A stretch of 64,000 nt of DNA from Pedococcus sp031456495. Lineage in GTDB: Bacteria; Actinomycetota; Actinomycetes; Actinomycetales; Dermatophilaceae. Under the pieces are notes generated by a model that worked only from the letters and a program-made list of their open reading frames with translations, made no database searches and was not told the origin of the DNA. Where the stretch lies: assembly GCF_031456495.1 (NCBI RefSeq), contig NZ_JAVDUW010000002.1, forward strand, positions 124,001 through 188,000. The letters run 5' to 3'. The position numbers were made by a program, and so were the translations under genes. How positions within the stretch are numbered: position 1 is the first letter of the stretch; each line of letters starts with the position of its first letter. This document shows, one piece after another, positions 9,248 through 17,961 of this stretch.

Positions 9248-9729
9248 ACTCGGGCACGGGGCTGCGCTGGTCGCAGCTCGTGGCGATCGCGCTCGTCGTC
9301 GGGCTCGTGTCGTTCGTGGGGTGGCGGGTCTACCTCGGGCGCGGGCACCTGCTGTCCGCCCCCTCGTGGGTGTCGGCCGTGCTGCTGGTCATCATGGCCG
9401 TCCTCGTCCTGGCCGCCGGGCTCCCCGTGCGCCGCTTCCTGCGGGGGCGGGCGACCAAGACGCTCAGCCCGATCCGGGCCGCGCGGACGCTCGTGCTGGC
9501 GCAGGCCGCGGGGCTCACCGGGTCGGCCGTGCTCGGGTGGTACGCCGGGCTGGTCCCGCACGCCGTCGCCGACCTCGACCTGCCGGGGTACCGCGACGCG
9601 CTCTGGCGGCTGCTGACGGTCTGCGTGGCCGCCGCCCTGCTCGCGGTCGCCGGCATGCTGACGCAGCGCATGTGCCGCATCGACGACGGGGACGAGGGTC
9701 GCCGCCGCGAGGGCCGCAGCGACGACTGA
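9244..9729 (+). CDS. DUF3180 membrane protein
   Basis: 161 residues with four predicted membrane segments (about 7-25, 37-57, 85-105, 125-147). DUF3180 proteins are small actinobacterial membrane proteins of unknown function that habitually follow folK, as here. GTG 9244 overlaps the folBK stop (GTGA); GTG 9241 is an equally possible start. It ends six bases before the convergent orphan nuoD gene. Confidence 0.8.
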   Translation: MNSGTGLRWSQLVAIALVVGLVSFVGWRVYLGRGHLLSAPSWVSAVLLVIMAVLVLAAGLPVRRFLRGRATKTLSPIRAARTLVLAQAAGLTGSAVLGWYAGLVPHAVADLDLPGYRDALWRLLTVCVAAALLAVAGMLTQRMCRIDDGDEGRRREGRSDD

Positions 9730-9735
9730 CCGGCG

Positions 9736-10908
9736 CTACTTGTCGACGTCGCCGACGACGAAGAACATCGAGCCGAGGATCGCGACCATGTCGGAGACGA
9801 GGTTGCCCGGCAGCACCTCGCCGAGCACCGACACGTTGTTGAACGACGCCGACCGCAGCTTGAGCCGCCACGGCGTCTTCTCCCCGCGCGACACCAGGTA
9901 GTAGCCGTTGAAGCCCAGCGGGTTCTCGGTGGCGGTGTAGAGGTCGCCCTCGGGGACCTTGAGCACCTTGGGCAGCCGGACGTTGACCGGCCCGCGGGGG
10001 AGCGACCGCAGCCGGTCGAGGCACGCCTCGGCGAGGTCCAGGCTGACGTGCACCTGCTCGAGCAGCACCTCCAGGCGCGCCAGGCAGTCGCCGTCGGCGC
10101 GGGTCACGACCCGGCCCGGCCCGCCCTCGGCGAACAGCTCGGCATACGCCAGGTAGGGCTCGTCGCGGCGCAGGTCCACGTCGACGCCGGACGCCCGCGC
10201 GATGGGCCCCGAGACGCCGTGTGCCGCGATGGTCCCGGGCGTGAGGACGCCCACCCCGCGGGTGCGCGCCTCGAGGATCTCGTTGCCGACGAGCATCGAC
10301 TCCAGGTCGGGCAGGCGGCGCCGCACGGCGGCCACGGCCCGGTCGACCCGGTCGAGCCAGCCGGCCGGCAGGTCCTCCTTGAGGCCGCCGACACGGTTGA
10401 ACATGTAGTGCATCCGGCCGCCGGACGCCTCCTCCATGACCGCCTGCAGCTCCTCGCGCTCGCGGAACGCGTAGAAGATCGGGGTGATGGCGCCGAGCTC
10501 CAACGGGTAGGAGCCGAGGAACATCAGGTGGTTGAGCACCCGGTTGAGCTCGGCGAGCAGCGTGCGCGCCCAGACCGCCCGCTCGGGGACCTCCATGCCG
10601 AGCATCCGCTCGACCCCGAGGACGACGCCGAGCTCGTTGGCGAACGCCGAGAGCCAGTCGTGCCGGTTCGCGAGCACGACGATCTGCCGGTAGTCGCGGA
10701 CCTCGAACAGCTTCTCGGCCCCGCGGTGCATGTACCCGACGATCGGGTCGGCGCTGACGATGCGCTCGCCGTCGACCACGATCCGCAGCCTCAGCACCCC
10801 GTGGGTCGCCGGGTGCTGCGGGCCGATGTTGAGCACCATGTCGGCGGTGGCCAGGCCGCCCGCCCCCATGCCGACGGTGAGCTCGCGCTGGTCGCCGGTG
10901 GTGCTCAT
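9736..10908 (-). CDS. orphan NuoD-like protein (complex I 49-kDa subunit paralogue)
   Basis: 390 residues, aligned end to end with NADH-quinone oxidoreductase subunit D: GPQHPATHGVLRL at 29-41, HRGAEKLFEVRDYRQ from 61, and VVGDVDK at the C-terminus. No other nuo gene is nearby, so it is a solitary paralogue. Aligned without gaps to the bovine 49-kDa subunit, His36 matches the quinone-site His59 and Arg62 matches the dimethylated Arg85, but the quinone-site Tyr108 position is Trp85. From memory, actinobacteria such as Streptomyces carry a similar lone nuoD at this locus. It may substitute for or modify the main subunit, or have another role; the sequence does not decide. The MidA-type methyltransferase at 12835-13797 may act on it. 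Confidence 0.88.
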   Translation of the reverse strand: MSTTGDQRELTVGMGAGGLATADMVLNIGPQHPATHGVLRLRIVVDGERIVSADPIVGYMHRGAEKLFEVRDYRQIVVLANRHDWLSAFANELGVVLGVERMLGMEVPERAVWARTLLAELNRVLNHLMFLGSYPLELGAITPIFYAFREREELQAVMEEASGGRMHYMFNRVGGLKEDLPAGWLDRVDRAVAAVRRRLPDLESMLVGNEILEARTRGVGVLTPGTIAAHGVSGPIARASGVDVDLRRDEPYLAYAELFAEGGPGRVVTRADGDCLARLEVLLEQVHVSLDLAEACLDRLRSLPRGPVNVRLPKVLKVPEGDLYTATENPLGFNGYYLVSRGEKTPWRLKLRSASFNNVSVLGEVLPGNLVSDMVAILGSMFFVVGDVDK

Positions 10909-10962
10909 GCCCTGCAGGCTAGTCCGCCGCGAGGGGTGCCAGCCCGGGGCGGCCCGGGATTG

Positions 10963-11520
10963 CTAGCCGGGGCAGCCGGGGATGTTGTCGGCGGCGACCA
11001 TGCGGCCCTGGTCGTCGAGCTTGACCAGGACGGTGTTCTCGCGGTCGGGCAGGCTCGCCAGCGCGGCCGCGTCGGCGGACTTGGTCTGCAGCGGCTGGTC
11101 GGCGGCGATGCAGTGGTGGACGAGGATCCTGGCGCCGTCGACCACGGGGATCGAGTAGGTCAGCTTGTCGTTCTGGTTCTCGTACGGGACCTTGCCCCTG
11201 AACGGCTTCGTCGGGACGCCCTGCTGCGCGAGCTTGCCGTCGTCCAGGCCCTTCCAGGTCCAGCGGTCGAGCTCGATGACGGTCGTGCCGGCCACCGTCC
11301 CGACCTTGGTGACGGTGCCGTAGTCGAAGGCGCGGCCCTTGACGTCGCTGGTGGCCTTCGGGGCCGGCGTCTTCGTCGCCGTTGCGGCCCTGGCGGTGAC
11401 GGTCGGGGTGACGGTCACGGTCACGTCGGCGTTCTTCGGCGAACCGCCGCAGCCGGCGAGGGCGAACGAGGCGACGGCAGCGAGGCCGGCGACCACGCGG
11501 GCACGGTGCTGGAAGGTCAT
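10963..11520 (-). CDS. putative lipoprotein, function unknown
   Basis: 185 residues from ATG 11520. A short basic N-terminus and hydrophobic stretch lead to the lipobox LAGC with Cys24, so it should be lipid-anchored outside the membrane. A Thr/Val/Ala-rich linker follows (about 30-55). The remaining 130 residues contain two cysteines and no family I recognise. The open frame extends upstream to 11616, but only the 11520 start yields a signal peptide. GAAAGGA lies about ten bases before the ATG. It shares a 125-base divergent promoter region with the P450 gene. Confidence 0.75.
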   Translation of the reverse strand: MTFQHRARVVAGLAAVASFALAGCGGSPKNADVTVTVTPTVTARAATATKTPAPKATSDVKGRAFDYGTVTKVGTVAGTTVIELDRWTWKGLDDGKLAQQGVPTKPFRGKVPYENQNDKLTYSIPVVDGARILVHHCIAADQPLQTKSADAAALASLPDRENTVLVKLDDQGRMVAADNIPGCPG

Positions 11521-11645
11521 GGGGACGGGGGTCCTTTCGAGGTTCAGCAGCGATCCAGTGTGCCGTGGACAGCGGGATCGGCCCAAAACGTGCAGGTGGT
11601 GGCCCCGGGCTGACATCGCGCCAGCCGCTGGGGCAGGCTGCTCCC

Positions 11646-12851
11646 GTGCCCACGAAGTCCTCGCTCGACGCCGCCGACCTGCTCGACCTCGGCGACCCGT
11701 CGGTCGTCGCGAACCCCTACCCCGCGATGGCCGCCCTGCGGGAGCGGGCGCCGATCGCCTGGCACAGCCGGATGGGCACCTGGCTGGCGACCGGCCACGC
11801 CGAGGCCGGGGCCGTCCTGCGCGACCGTCGGCTGGGCCGCGTCTTCGGCCCGCGCACGCCCGAGGACGACTGGGACACCTTCAACTGGCTGCACGCCGAC
11901 TCGATCCTCGACAGCGAGCCGCCCAAGCACACCCGCCTGCGCCGGCTCGTGGCCGGCGCCTTCGGCCGTGGGCACGTGCAGCGGCTCGCGCCGCGCATCG
12001 AGGAGCTCTCGGCAGGGCTGCTCGCCGAGCTCCCGGAGAGCGGGCCGTTCGACGTGATCGAGGAGTATGCCGAGCCGCTGCCGGTGCTCGTGATCGCCGA
12101 GCTGCTCGGGGTGCCCGAGGCCGACCGGCACCACCTGCGGCCGTGGTCGCAGGCGATCGTGCGCATGTACGAGGTCGACCGCACGCCCGCGGAGGAGCAG
12201 GCGGCGCGCGACGCCGCGGCGGCCTTCGCGGCATACGTCGAGGAGCTCGCGACCGAGCGCGCCAAGGCGCCCGGTGAGGACCTGCTCACCGACCTCGTCC
12301 AGGCGCGCGACGGCTCGGACCGGCTGTCGGCCCACGAGCTCGTGGCGACGGCGGTCCTGCTCCTCAACGCCGGTCACGAGGCGAGCGTCAACGGCTTCGG
12401 CAACGGCCTGCACTCCTGGCTGACCGCGCCGGACCGGCCGCAGGTCGACCCCCGGGACGACGCCGCGGTCGAGCGGCTCGTCGAGGAGTTCCTGCGCCAC
12501 GACAGCCCGCTGCACCTGTTCGAGCGGACGGCCAAGGAGCCGGCGTCCGTCGCGGGCGTCGACCTCGAGCCGGGCGAGAAGGTGGCCGCCCTGCTCGGCG
12601 CCGCCAACCGCGACCCGAAGGTCTTCGCCGACCCCGACCGGTTCGACCCCACGCGCGACCCGAACCCGCACCTGGCGTTCGGCGCAGGCATCCACTTCTG
12701 CATCGGCGCGCCGCTGGCCCGGCTCGAGCTCGCGATCTCGCTGCGCACGCTCCTGGCCCGGCACCCGCGGCTCGAGCTCGTCGAGGCGGTGCAGCGGCCG
12801 ACGTTCGTGCTGCGCGGGTTCGAGCGGCTGGTCGTCAGCCCCGCCGGCTGA
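11646..12851 (+). CDS. cytochrome P450
   Basis: 401 residues from GTG 11646, a soluble bacterial class I P450. The heme-binding loop FGAGIHFCIGAPLAR carries the ligand Cys352, the K-helix ExxR is EFLR, and the I-helix is AGHEAS at 242-247. In that I-helix the position of the catalytic threonine (Thr252 of P450cam) is Ala246, with Ser next to it; some P450s such as EryF also lack the threonine. No ferredoxin or ferredoxin reductase gene adjoins it, so its redox partner is elsewhere, and the substrate is unknown. Its last 17 bases overlap the convergent MidA-type gene. Confidence 0.92.
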   Translation: MPTKSSLDAADLLDLGDPSVVANPYPAMAALRERAPIAWHSRMGTWLATGHAEAGAVLRDRRLGRVFGPRTPEDDWDTFNWLHADSILDSEPPKHTRLRRLVAGAFGRGHVQRLAPRIEELSAGLLAELPESGPFDVIEEYAEPLPVLVIAELLGVPEADRHHLRPWSQAIVRMYEVDRTPAEEQAARDAAAAFAAYVEELATERAKAPGEDLLTDLVQARDGSDRLSAHELVATAVLLLNAGHEASVNGFGNGLHSWLTAPDRPQVDPRDDAAVERLVEEFLRHDSPLHLFERTAKEPASVAGVDLEPGEKVAALLGAANRDPKVFADPDRFDPTRDPNPHLAFGAGIHFCIGAPLARLELAISLRTLLARHPRLELVEAVQRPTFVLRGFERLVVSPAG

Positions 12852-13797
12852 ACGCCCAGAGGAAGTCGCCGAACCCACCGCGCGCGGTGAGCCGGGCGGC
12901 CGCACTCGACTCCTGCAGCGCCTGCAGGTACCCGGCCGGATCGGTCCGCGCCAGCTCGACCGGCGGTGTCCGCCCGTCGACGCCGAGCCGCGTCAGCGCG
13001 GTGCGCTGGTCGACGAGGTCGTTGTGCGCGAGGGAGTCCATGGCGACGTGCGCGGTGAGGTCGCAGGTCCCGTCCGGCACCGGGTCGACCAGGTGCCCCT
13101 GCCGGTATGCCGTGAGCGTGCCGTGCGTGGGCCGGGTGGCGGCCGTGTGCCCGTAGTCGACCGCGAGGGCCAGCCCGCTGCCGACGCGTCCCAGCAGCCC
13201 GGCCCAGGCGCGGTCGCGGGAGAGTCCCACCTCCACCCGGTCGCCGGGCGCGGCTGTGGGCCAGTGCCACTCGGCCCAGGCCAGCTCCTCTCCGGCCAGG
13301 GGGTCGCCCCACGACTCGGCCCCGCTTGCCGGGTCGACGAGCCGTTCGCGCAGGGTGCCGCCGTCGTCGACCTCCGCGACGGTGCACGGGACCACGTCGA
13401 GCCACTCGTGCGCCACGACGAGGACGTCCCGCAGGTCGTCGAGCTCGTCGGGCAGGGCGGGCCCGCCGGGCGAGACGAGCCACCGCACGTCCTCCGGCAG
13501 GCCGTCCGGGCGCGGGCCCACGTCGACGCCGGTGAGCTGCATCGGCGCTGCCGACGGTCGCTCGCGCTGCCCCACGGCATACAGGTGGTGCAGCAGCTCG
13601 CCACCCCCGCACCCCACGTCGACGACGCCGGTGAGCCCGTGCTCGTCGGCGAGCCGCAGCAGCGCCCGCGCGAGGACCCGGCCCGTCGGGCCGTGGGTGG
13701 CGGTCGTGAAGTGGGCGGCGGGGCCGCCGCCGGCGCGGTAGAAGCCGTCCGGCCCGTAGAGCGCGTCCTGCCACGCCGCCGCCCAGGTCCGCACCAC
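12835..13797 (-). CDS. MidA/NDUFAF7-family SAM-dependent methyltransferase
   Basis: 320 residues. The SAM motif VVDVGCGGGELLH is at about 58-70, followed by the family-specific AHEWLDVVPC (E-aromatic-x-D-x-x-P pattern) and VDYGHTA. This family includes mitochondrial NDUFAF7, which dimethylates an arginine of the 49-kDa (NuoD-type) subunit of complex I. An orphan NuoD paralogue retaining that arginine lies 2 kb away, which suggests but does not prove a substrate. GTG 13797 and GTG 13794 are alternative starts. Confidence 0.85.
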   Translation of the reverse strand: MVRTWAAAWQDALYGPDGFYRAGGGPAAHFTTATHGPTGRVLARALLRLADEHGLTGVVDVGCGGGELLHHLYAVGQRERPSAAPMQLTGVDVGPRPDGLPEDVRWLVSPGGPALPDELDDLRDVLVVAHEWLDVVPCTVAEVDDGGTLRERLVDPASGAESWGDPLAGEELAWAEWHWPTAAPGDRVEVGLSRDRAWAGLLGRVGSGLALAVDYGHTAATRPTHGTLTAYRQGHLVDPVPDGTCDLTAHVAMDSLAHNDLVDQRTALTRLGVDGRTPPVELARTDPAGYLQALQESSAAARLTARGGFGDFLWAFSRRG

Positions 13798-13912
13798 GGC
13801 CCCAACCTAGGGCCGCGGTCGCGGACGTGGGGTCGAGGGGCGTCCGACCCACGCCTCGGCGTCGTCGGGGGCCGGGCCCGCACGGTGCGCCGGCGGGGAT
13901 AGGTTGGGCCGC

Positions 13913-14809
13913 GTGACCAGCAGCGACGAGCGCCCGGCGCGCCTGACGGTCGGTGTCGTCGGCGCCGGCCGCGTCGGTTCCGTCCTCGGCGCGGCGCTGG
14001 CGCGGGCCGGTCACCACGTCGTGGCCGTGTCGGCCGTGAGCGAGGCTTCGCTCGCGCGGGCCGCCGAGCTGCTGCCCGACGTCCCGGTCCTGCCCCCGGA
14101 CGAGGTGGTGCGCAGGGCCGAGCTGGTCGTCCTCGCGGTCCCCGACGACGCGCTCGCCGACCTCGTCGCCGGGCTCGCGGCGACGGACGCCTGGCGGCCG
14201 GGCCAGCTCGTGGTGCACACCTCGGGGCGGCACGGGCTCGAGGTGTTCGGGCCGGCGGGACAGGCGGTCCTCGGGATGGCCCTGCACCCGGCGATGACCT
14301 TCACCGGCTCCGCGCTCGACCTCGACCGCCTCGTCGACTGCTGCTTCGGCATCACCGCCCCCGAGCCGCTGCGCGCGGTCGCCGAGGCGCTGGTCGTCGA
14401 GGTCGGCTCCGAGCCCGTGTGGATCGACGAGGCGGCCCGGCCGATGTACCACGCGGCCCTCGCCCACGGCGCCAACCACCTCGTCACCCTCGTCTCCCAG
14501 GCGCTGCAGGCACTGCGGGCCGCCGGTGTGGAGGCGCCGGACCGGATGCTGGGCCCGCTCGTGGAGGCGGCGCTGGACAACACCCTGCGCCGTGGTGACG
14601 CCGCTCTCACCGGCCCGGTGGCCCGGGGCGACGCCGGTACGGTTGCCGAGCACCTGAGACAGCTGCGAACCCTGACCCCCGACGTCCGTCCGACGTACGT
14701 CGCGCTCGCGCGGGCCACCGCCGAGCGCGCCCTGGCGTCCGGACGGCTACGACCCCACGCCGCGGAGCCCCTGCTGGAGATCCTCGCGCGCGACGAGGAG
14801 CGCCCATGA
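13913..14809 (+). CDS. Rossmann-like, DUF2520-domain oxidoreductase
   Basis: 298 residues. N-terminal NAD(P)-binding fold with VGVVGAGRVGSVLGAAL, then a C-terminal helical DUF2520 domain. The layout resembles ketopantoate reductase and ProC-type enzymes, and placement directly before panC (ATGA overlap at 14806) hints at a link to pantothenate synthesis, though the family's reaction is not established. TAGGTT at 13900-13905, seven bases before the GTG, reads as a -10 box for a leaderless transcript that would carry the pan-nad operon. Confidence 0.85.
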   Translation: MTSSDERPARLTVGVVGAGRVGSVLGAALARAGHHVVAVSAVSEASLARAAELLPDVPVLPPDEVVRRAELVVLAVPDDALADLVAGLAATDAWRPGQLVVHTSGRHGLEVFGPAGQAVLGMALHPAMTFTGSALDLDRLVDCCFGITAPEPLRAVAEALVVEVGSEPVWIDEAARPMYHAALAHGANHLVTLVSQALQALRAAGVEAPDRMLGPLVEAALDNTLRRGDAALTGPVARGDAGTVAEHLRQLRTLTPDVRPTYVALARATAERALASGRLRPHAAEPLLEILARDEERP

Positions 14810-15747
14810 CCGACCAGGACACCGCACCCCGGGCCACCGAGGAGCTCCCCGCCCCGGTGGTGGCGCGGACCCGCGACGAGCTGCGCGCCGCCCGGTCCCG
14901 GCTCGGTGACGGAGACGTCGCCGTGGTCATGACCATGGGCGCCCTGCACGACGGCCACGCCACCCTGATCCGCCTGGCCCGCCAGGAGGCGGCGCACGTC
15001 ATCGTCACGATCTTCCTCAACCCGCTGCAGTTCGGGCCCAAGGAGGACCTCTCGCGCTACCCGCGGACCTTCGACGCCGACATGGAGATCTGCCGCAGCG
15101 CCGGGGTCGACCTCGTCTTCGCGCCCACGCCCGACGTCGTCTACCAGGACGGCGACCCGGGCGTGCGCATCTCGGCGGGCCCGCTCGGCACCGTCCTCGA
15201 GGGGCAGGCGCGGCCGGGGCACTTCGACGGGATGCTGACCGTCGTCGCCAAGCTGTTCCACCTCACGGCGGCCGACAGCGCCTACTTCGGGCAGAAGGAC
15301 GCCCAGCAGCTCCTGCTCATCCGGCGGATGGTGCGCGACCTCGACTTCCCGGTCCGGGTCGTCTCGGTCCCGACGGTGCGCGAGCCCGACGGGCTGGCCA
15401 TGAGCAGCCGCAACGCCTACCTCACCGAGACCGACCGCGAGGTCGCGCTGTGCCTGTCGAAGGCGCTCAAGGCGGGAGCGGCTGCCGCGCCGGAGGGCCC
15501 GTCGGCGGTGCGCCGCGCAGCCAGGGCGGTGCTGGTGCGCGAGCCGCTGGCCCTCATCGACTACCTCGTCCTGGTCCACCCGACGACACTGGAGGACGTG
15601 CCCGAGTGGTACCGCGGCGAGGCGCTCCTGGCGGTCGCCGGACGGGTCGGCACCACCCGGCTCATCGACAACATGCCCATCTCCGTCGGCCCCGGTGGGG
15701 GCGCGCTCGACGTCTTCTCCGACGTCGACTCGGCCACACCGGCCTGA
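14806..15747 (+). CDS. panC: pantothenate synthetase PanC
   Basis: 313 residues. Condenses pantoate with beta-alanine using ATP. Signatures MTMGALHDGH (ATP-binding HIGH-type motif), FLNPLQFGPKEDLSRYPR, and GQKDAQQLLLIRRMVRDL then MSSRNAYL are all present. The beta-alanine would come from PanD, encoded 35 bases downstream. Confidence 0.96.
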   Translation: MTDQDTAPRATEELPAPVVARTRDELRAARSRLGDGDVAVVMTMGALHDGHATLIRLARQEAAHVIVTIFLNPLQFGPKEDLSRYPRTFDADMEICRSAGVDLVFAPTPDVVYQDGDPGVRISAGPLGTVLEGQARPGHFDGMLTVVAKLFHLTAADSAYFGQKDAQQLLLIRRMVRDLDFPVRVVSVPTVREPDGLAMSSRNAYLTETDREVALCLSKALKAGAAAAPEGPSAVRRAARAVLVREPLALIDYLVLVHPTTLEDVPEWYRGEALLAVAGRVGTTRLIDNMPISVGPGGGALDVFSDVDSATPA

Positions 15748-15782
15748 CGGCGACCACGGCCGGCACTTCCCGAGGACCCGAC

Positions 15783-16211
15783 ATGCAGCGCTTCATGCTC
15801 TACGCCAAGATCCACCGCGCCACCGTCACGCAGGCCGACCTGCACTACGTCGGGTCGCTCACCATCGACCGCGACCTCATGGACGCGGCGGGGCTGCTCC
15901 CGGGGGAGCAGGTGGACGTCGTGGACGTCCACAACGGCAACCGGCTCACCACCTACGCGATCGAGGGGGAGCGCGGCTCGGGCATCGTCTGCATCAACGG
16001 CGCGGCAGCCCGGCTGATCTCGCCCGGCGACACCGTCATCATCATCGCGTACGCCGCGATGGACGACACCGAGGCGCGGACGTTCGAGCCGCAGGTCGTC
16101 TTCGTGGACCGGCAGAACCGCATCGTCGAGGTCGGGCACGACGCCGGCGACGTGCCCGACGGGTTCGGGCTGCACACCTCGGCCGTCACGCACCGCGGCC
16201 ATGGCGCCTGA
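15783..16211 (+). CDS. panD: aspartate 1-decarboxylase PanD
   Basis: 142 residues. Makes beta-alanine for pantothenate. The self-processing site is Gly24-Ser25 in HYVGSLTID; cleavage there yields the pyruvoyl cofactor on Ser25. Lys9 and Tyr58-region residues typical of the active site are in place (YAKIHRATVTQADLHYVG). GAGGA at 15772-15776 supports ATG 15783. Its 3' end overlaps nadB by 11 bases. Confidence 0.96.
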   Translation: MQRFMLYAKIHRATVTQADLHYVGSLTIDRDLMDAAGLLPGEQVDVVDVHNGNRLTTYAIEGERGSGIVCINGAAARLISPGDTVIIIAYAAMDDTEARTFEPQVVFVDRQNRIVEVGHDAGDVPDGFGLHTSAVTHRGHGA

Positions 16212-17961
16212 GGCCGGCGAGGTGCCGGGCGACGTGCCGGGCCCCGTGCCCGCCGGCACCGAGCCCCGCGGCACACTGCGCGTCCCCGGCCGTCTGCGCG
16301 CTCCCCAACCGGGCTGGACCGCCCAGGCCGACGTCATCGTCGTGGGCTCCGGCATCGCCGGCCTCACGGCGGCCCTGCGCCTGCGCCAGCGGGTCGACCA
16401 CGTGCTGCTCGTCACCAAGACCGTGCTCTCCGAGGGCTCGACCCAGTGGGCCCAGGGCGGCATCGCGGCCGCGCTCGACCCGGCCGACTCCCCGGAGGAG
16501 CACCTGCACGACACCCTCGTCGCCGGGGTGGGGATCTGCGACGTCGGGGCCGTGCGGGCGCTCGTCACCGAGGGGCCGCAGCGGGTGCGGGAGCTCGTGG
16601 CGCTCGGCGCCGAGTTCGACCTCGACGAGGCCGGTGAGCTCAAGCTGACCCGCGAGGGCGGGCACCACCGCGACCGCATCGCGCACGCCGGCGGCGACGC
16701 CACCGGCAAGGAGATCTCGCGGGCGCTCATCGCCGCCCTGCACCAGGTGGTGGACGACCCGGGCATCGAGGTCATCGAGCACGCGCTCGTCCTCGACCTG
16801 CTGCTCGACGCCGACGGGCGGGCGTGCGGGGTCACCCTGCACGTCATCGGCGAGGGCCAGCGCGACGGCGTCGGCGCCGCCCGGGCGCGTGCCGTCGTCC
16901 TCGCGACCGGTGGCCTGGGCCAGGTGTATGCCGCGACGACGAACCCCTCGGTGGCCACCGGCGACGGCCTCGCCGCCGCCCTGCGGGCGGGCGCCGCGGT
17001 GGCCGACGTCGAGTTCGTGCAGTTCCACCCGACGGTGCTGTGGCTCGGCCCGGGCGCGAGCGGGCAGCAACCGCTCATCTCCGAGGCCGTGCGCGGCGAG
17101 GGTGCAGTCCTGGTCGACCGCGACGGCGTGCCCTTCATGCAGGGGCTGCACCCGCTGGCCGACCTCGCACCCCGCGACGTGGTGGCGCGCGCGATCGTGC
17201 AGCGCATGCGCGACACGGGCAGTGACCACGTCTACCTCGACGCCCGCCACCTCGGCCGCGAGTTCCTCGAGCGCCGGTTCCCCTCGATCGTGGCGCGGTG
17301 CCGTGAGCTCGGCTTCGACCCCGCCACCGACCTGCTGCCCGTCGCACCCGCCCAGCACTACGCGTCGGGCGGCGTGCGCACGGACCTGCACGGCCGCACG
17401 TCGGTCGAGGGCCTGTACGCCTGCGGCGAGGTCTCGTGCACCGGTGTGCACGGGGCCAACCGGCTCGCGTCCAACTCCCTGCTCGAGGGGCTGGTCTTCG
17501 CCTCGCGCATCGCCGACGACCTCACCACGCGGCTCGCCGCCGGCGAGCTGCCGCCGGTGCCGGCCGGCCAGGCGGGTCGCCCCCCGGGTGCCGCGGCCCT
17601 GCTCGACGAGGTCGCCCGCGTCCGGCTGCAGACGGCCATGACCACGGGTGCGGGAGCCGTGCGGACCGCCGACTCGCTCGCCGCGACCACCGCGGACCTC
17701 GCGCGGCTGGCCGAGGAGTCCCTGCAGGACGGCACCGCCGAGCCCGGCCCGCAGTCCTGGGAGACGACCAACCTGCTGCACGTCGGCCAGCTCCTTGCGA
17801 CCGTCGCGGCCCTGCGCGAGGAGACCCGCGGCGGCCATGTGCGCGGCGACTTCCCCGACCTCGACGACGCCCGCTGGCGCGGCCACACCGTGGCCTCCCG
17901 CGGACGGGACGGCGTCGTGACCACCACCTACGAACCCGTCCAGACGGAGGCACCGGCGTGA
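16201..17961 (+). CDS. nadB: L-aspartate oxidase NadB
   Basis: 586 residues. FAD enzyme oxidising L-aspartate to iminoaspartate at the start of NAD synthesis. FAD-binding VIVVGSGIAGLTAAL at about 43-57; QWAQGGIAAA, HREGGHHRDRI-type and CGEVSCTGVHGANRLASNSLLEG segments define the family. About 40 extra residues precede the FAD motif. No nadA (quinolinate synthase) lies between nadB and nadC here, so it must be elsewhere. ATG 16201 is within the end of panD. Confidence 0.95.
   Translation: MAPEAGEVPGDVPGPVPAGTEPRGTLRVPGRLRAPQPGWTAQADVIVVGSGIAGLTAALRLRQRVDHVLLVTKTVLSEGSTQWAQGGIAAALDPADSPEEHLHDTLVAGVGICDVGAVRALVTEGPQRVRELVALGAEFDLDEAGELKLTREGGHHRDRIAHAGGDATGKEISRALIAALHQVVDDPGIEVIEHALVLDLLLDADGRACGVTLHVIGEGQRDGVGAARARAVVLATGGLGQVYAATTNPSVATGDGLAAALRAGAAVADVEFVQFHPTVLWLGPGASGQQPLISEAVRGEGAVLVDRDGVPFMQGLHPLADLAPRDVVARAIVQRMRDTGSDHVYLDARHLGREFLERRFPSIVARCRELGFDPATDLLPVAPAQHYASGGVRTDLHGRTSVEGLYACGEVSCTGVHGANRLASNSLLEGLVFASRIADDLTTRLAAGELPPVPAGQAGRPPGAAALLDEVARVRLQTAMTTGAGAVRTADSLAATTADLARLAEESLQDGTAEPGPQSWETTNLLHVGQLLATVAALREETRGGHVRGDFPDLDDARWRGHTVASRGRDGVVTTTYEPVQTEAPA

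Noticed and set aside
9736..10908. nuoD as part of a complex I operon
   Set aside because: No other nuo gene within the window; neighbours are DUF3180 and a lipoprotein gene.
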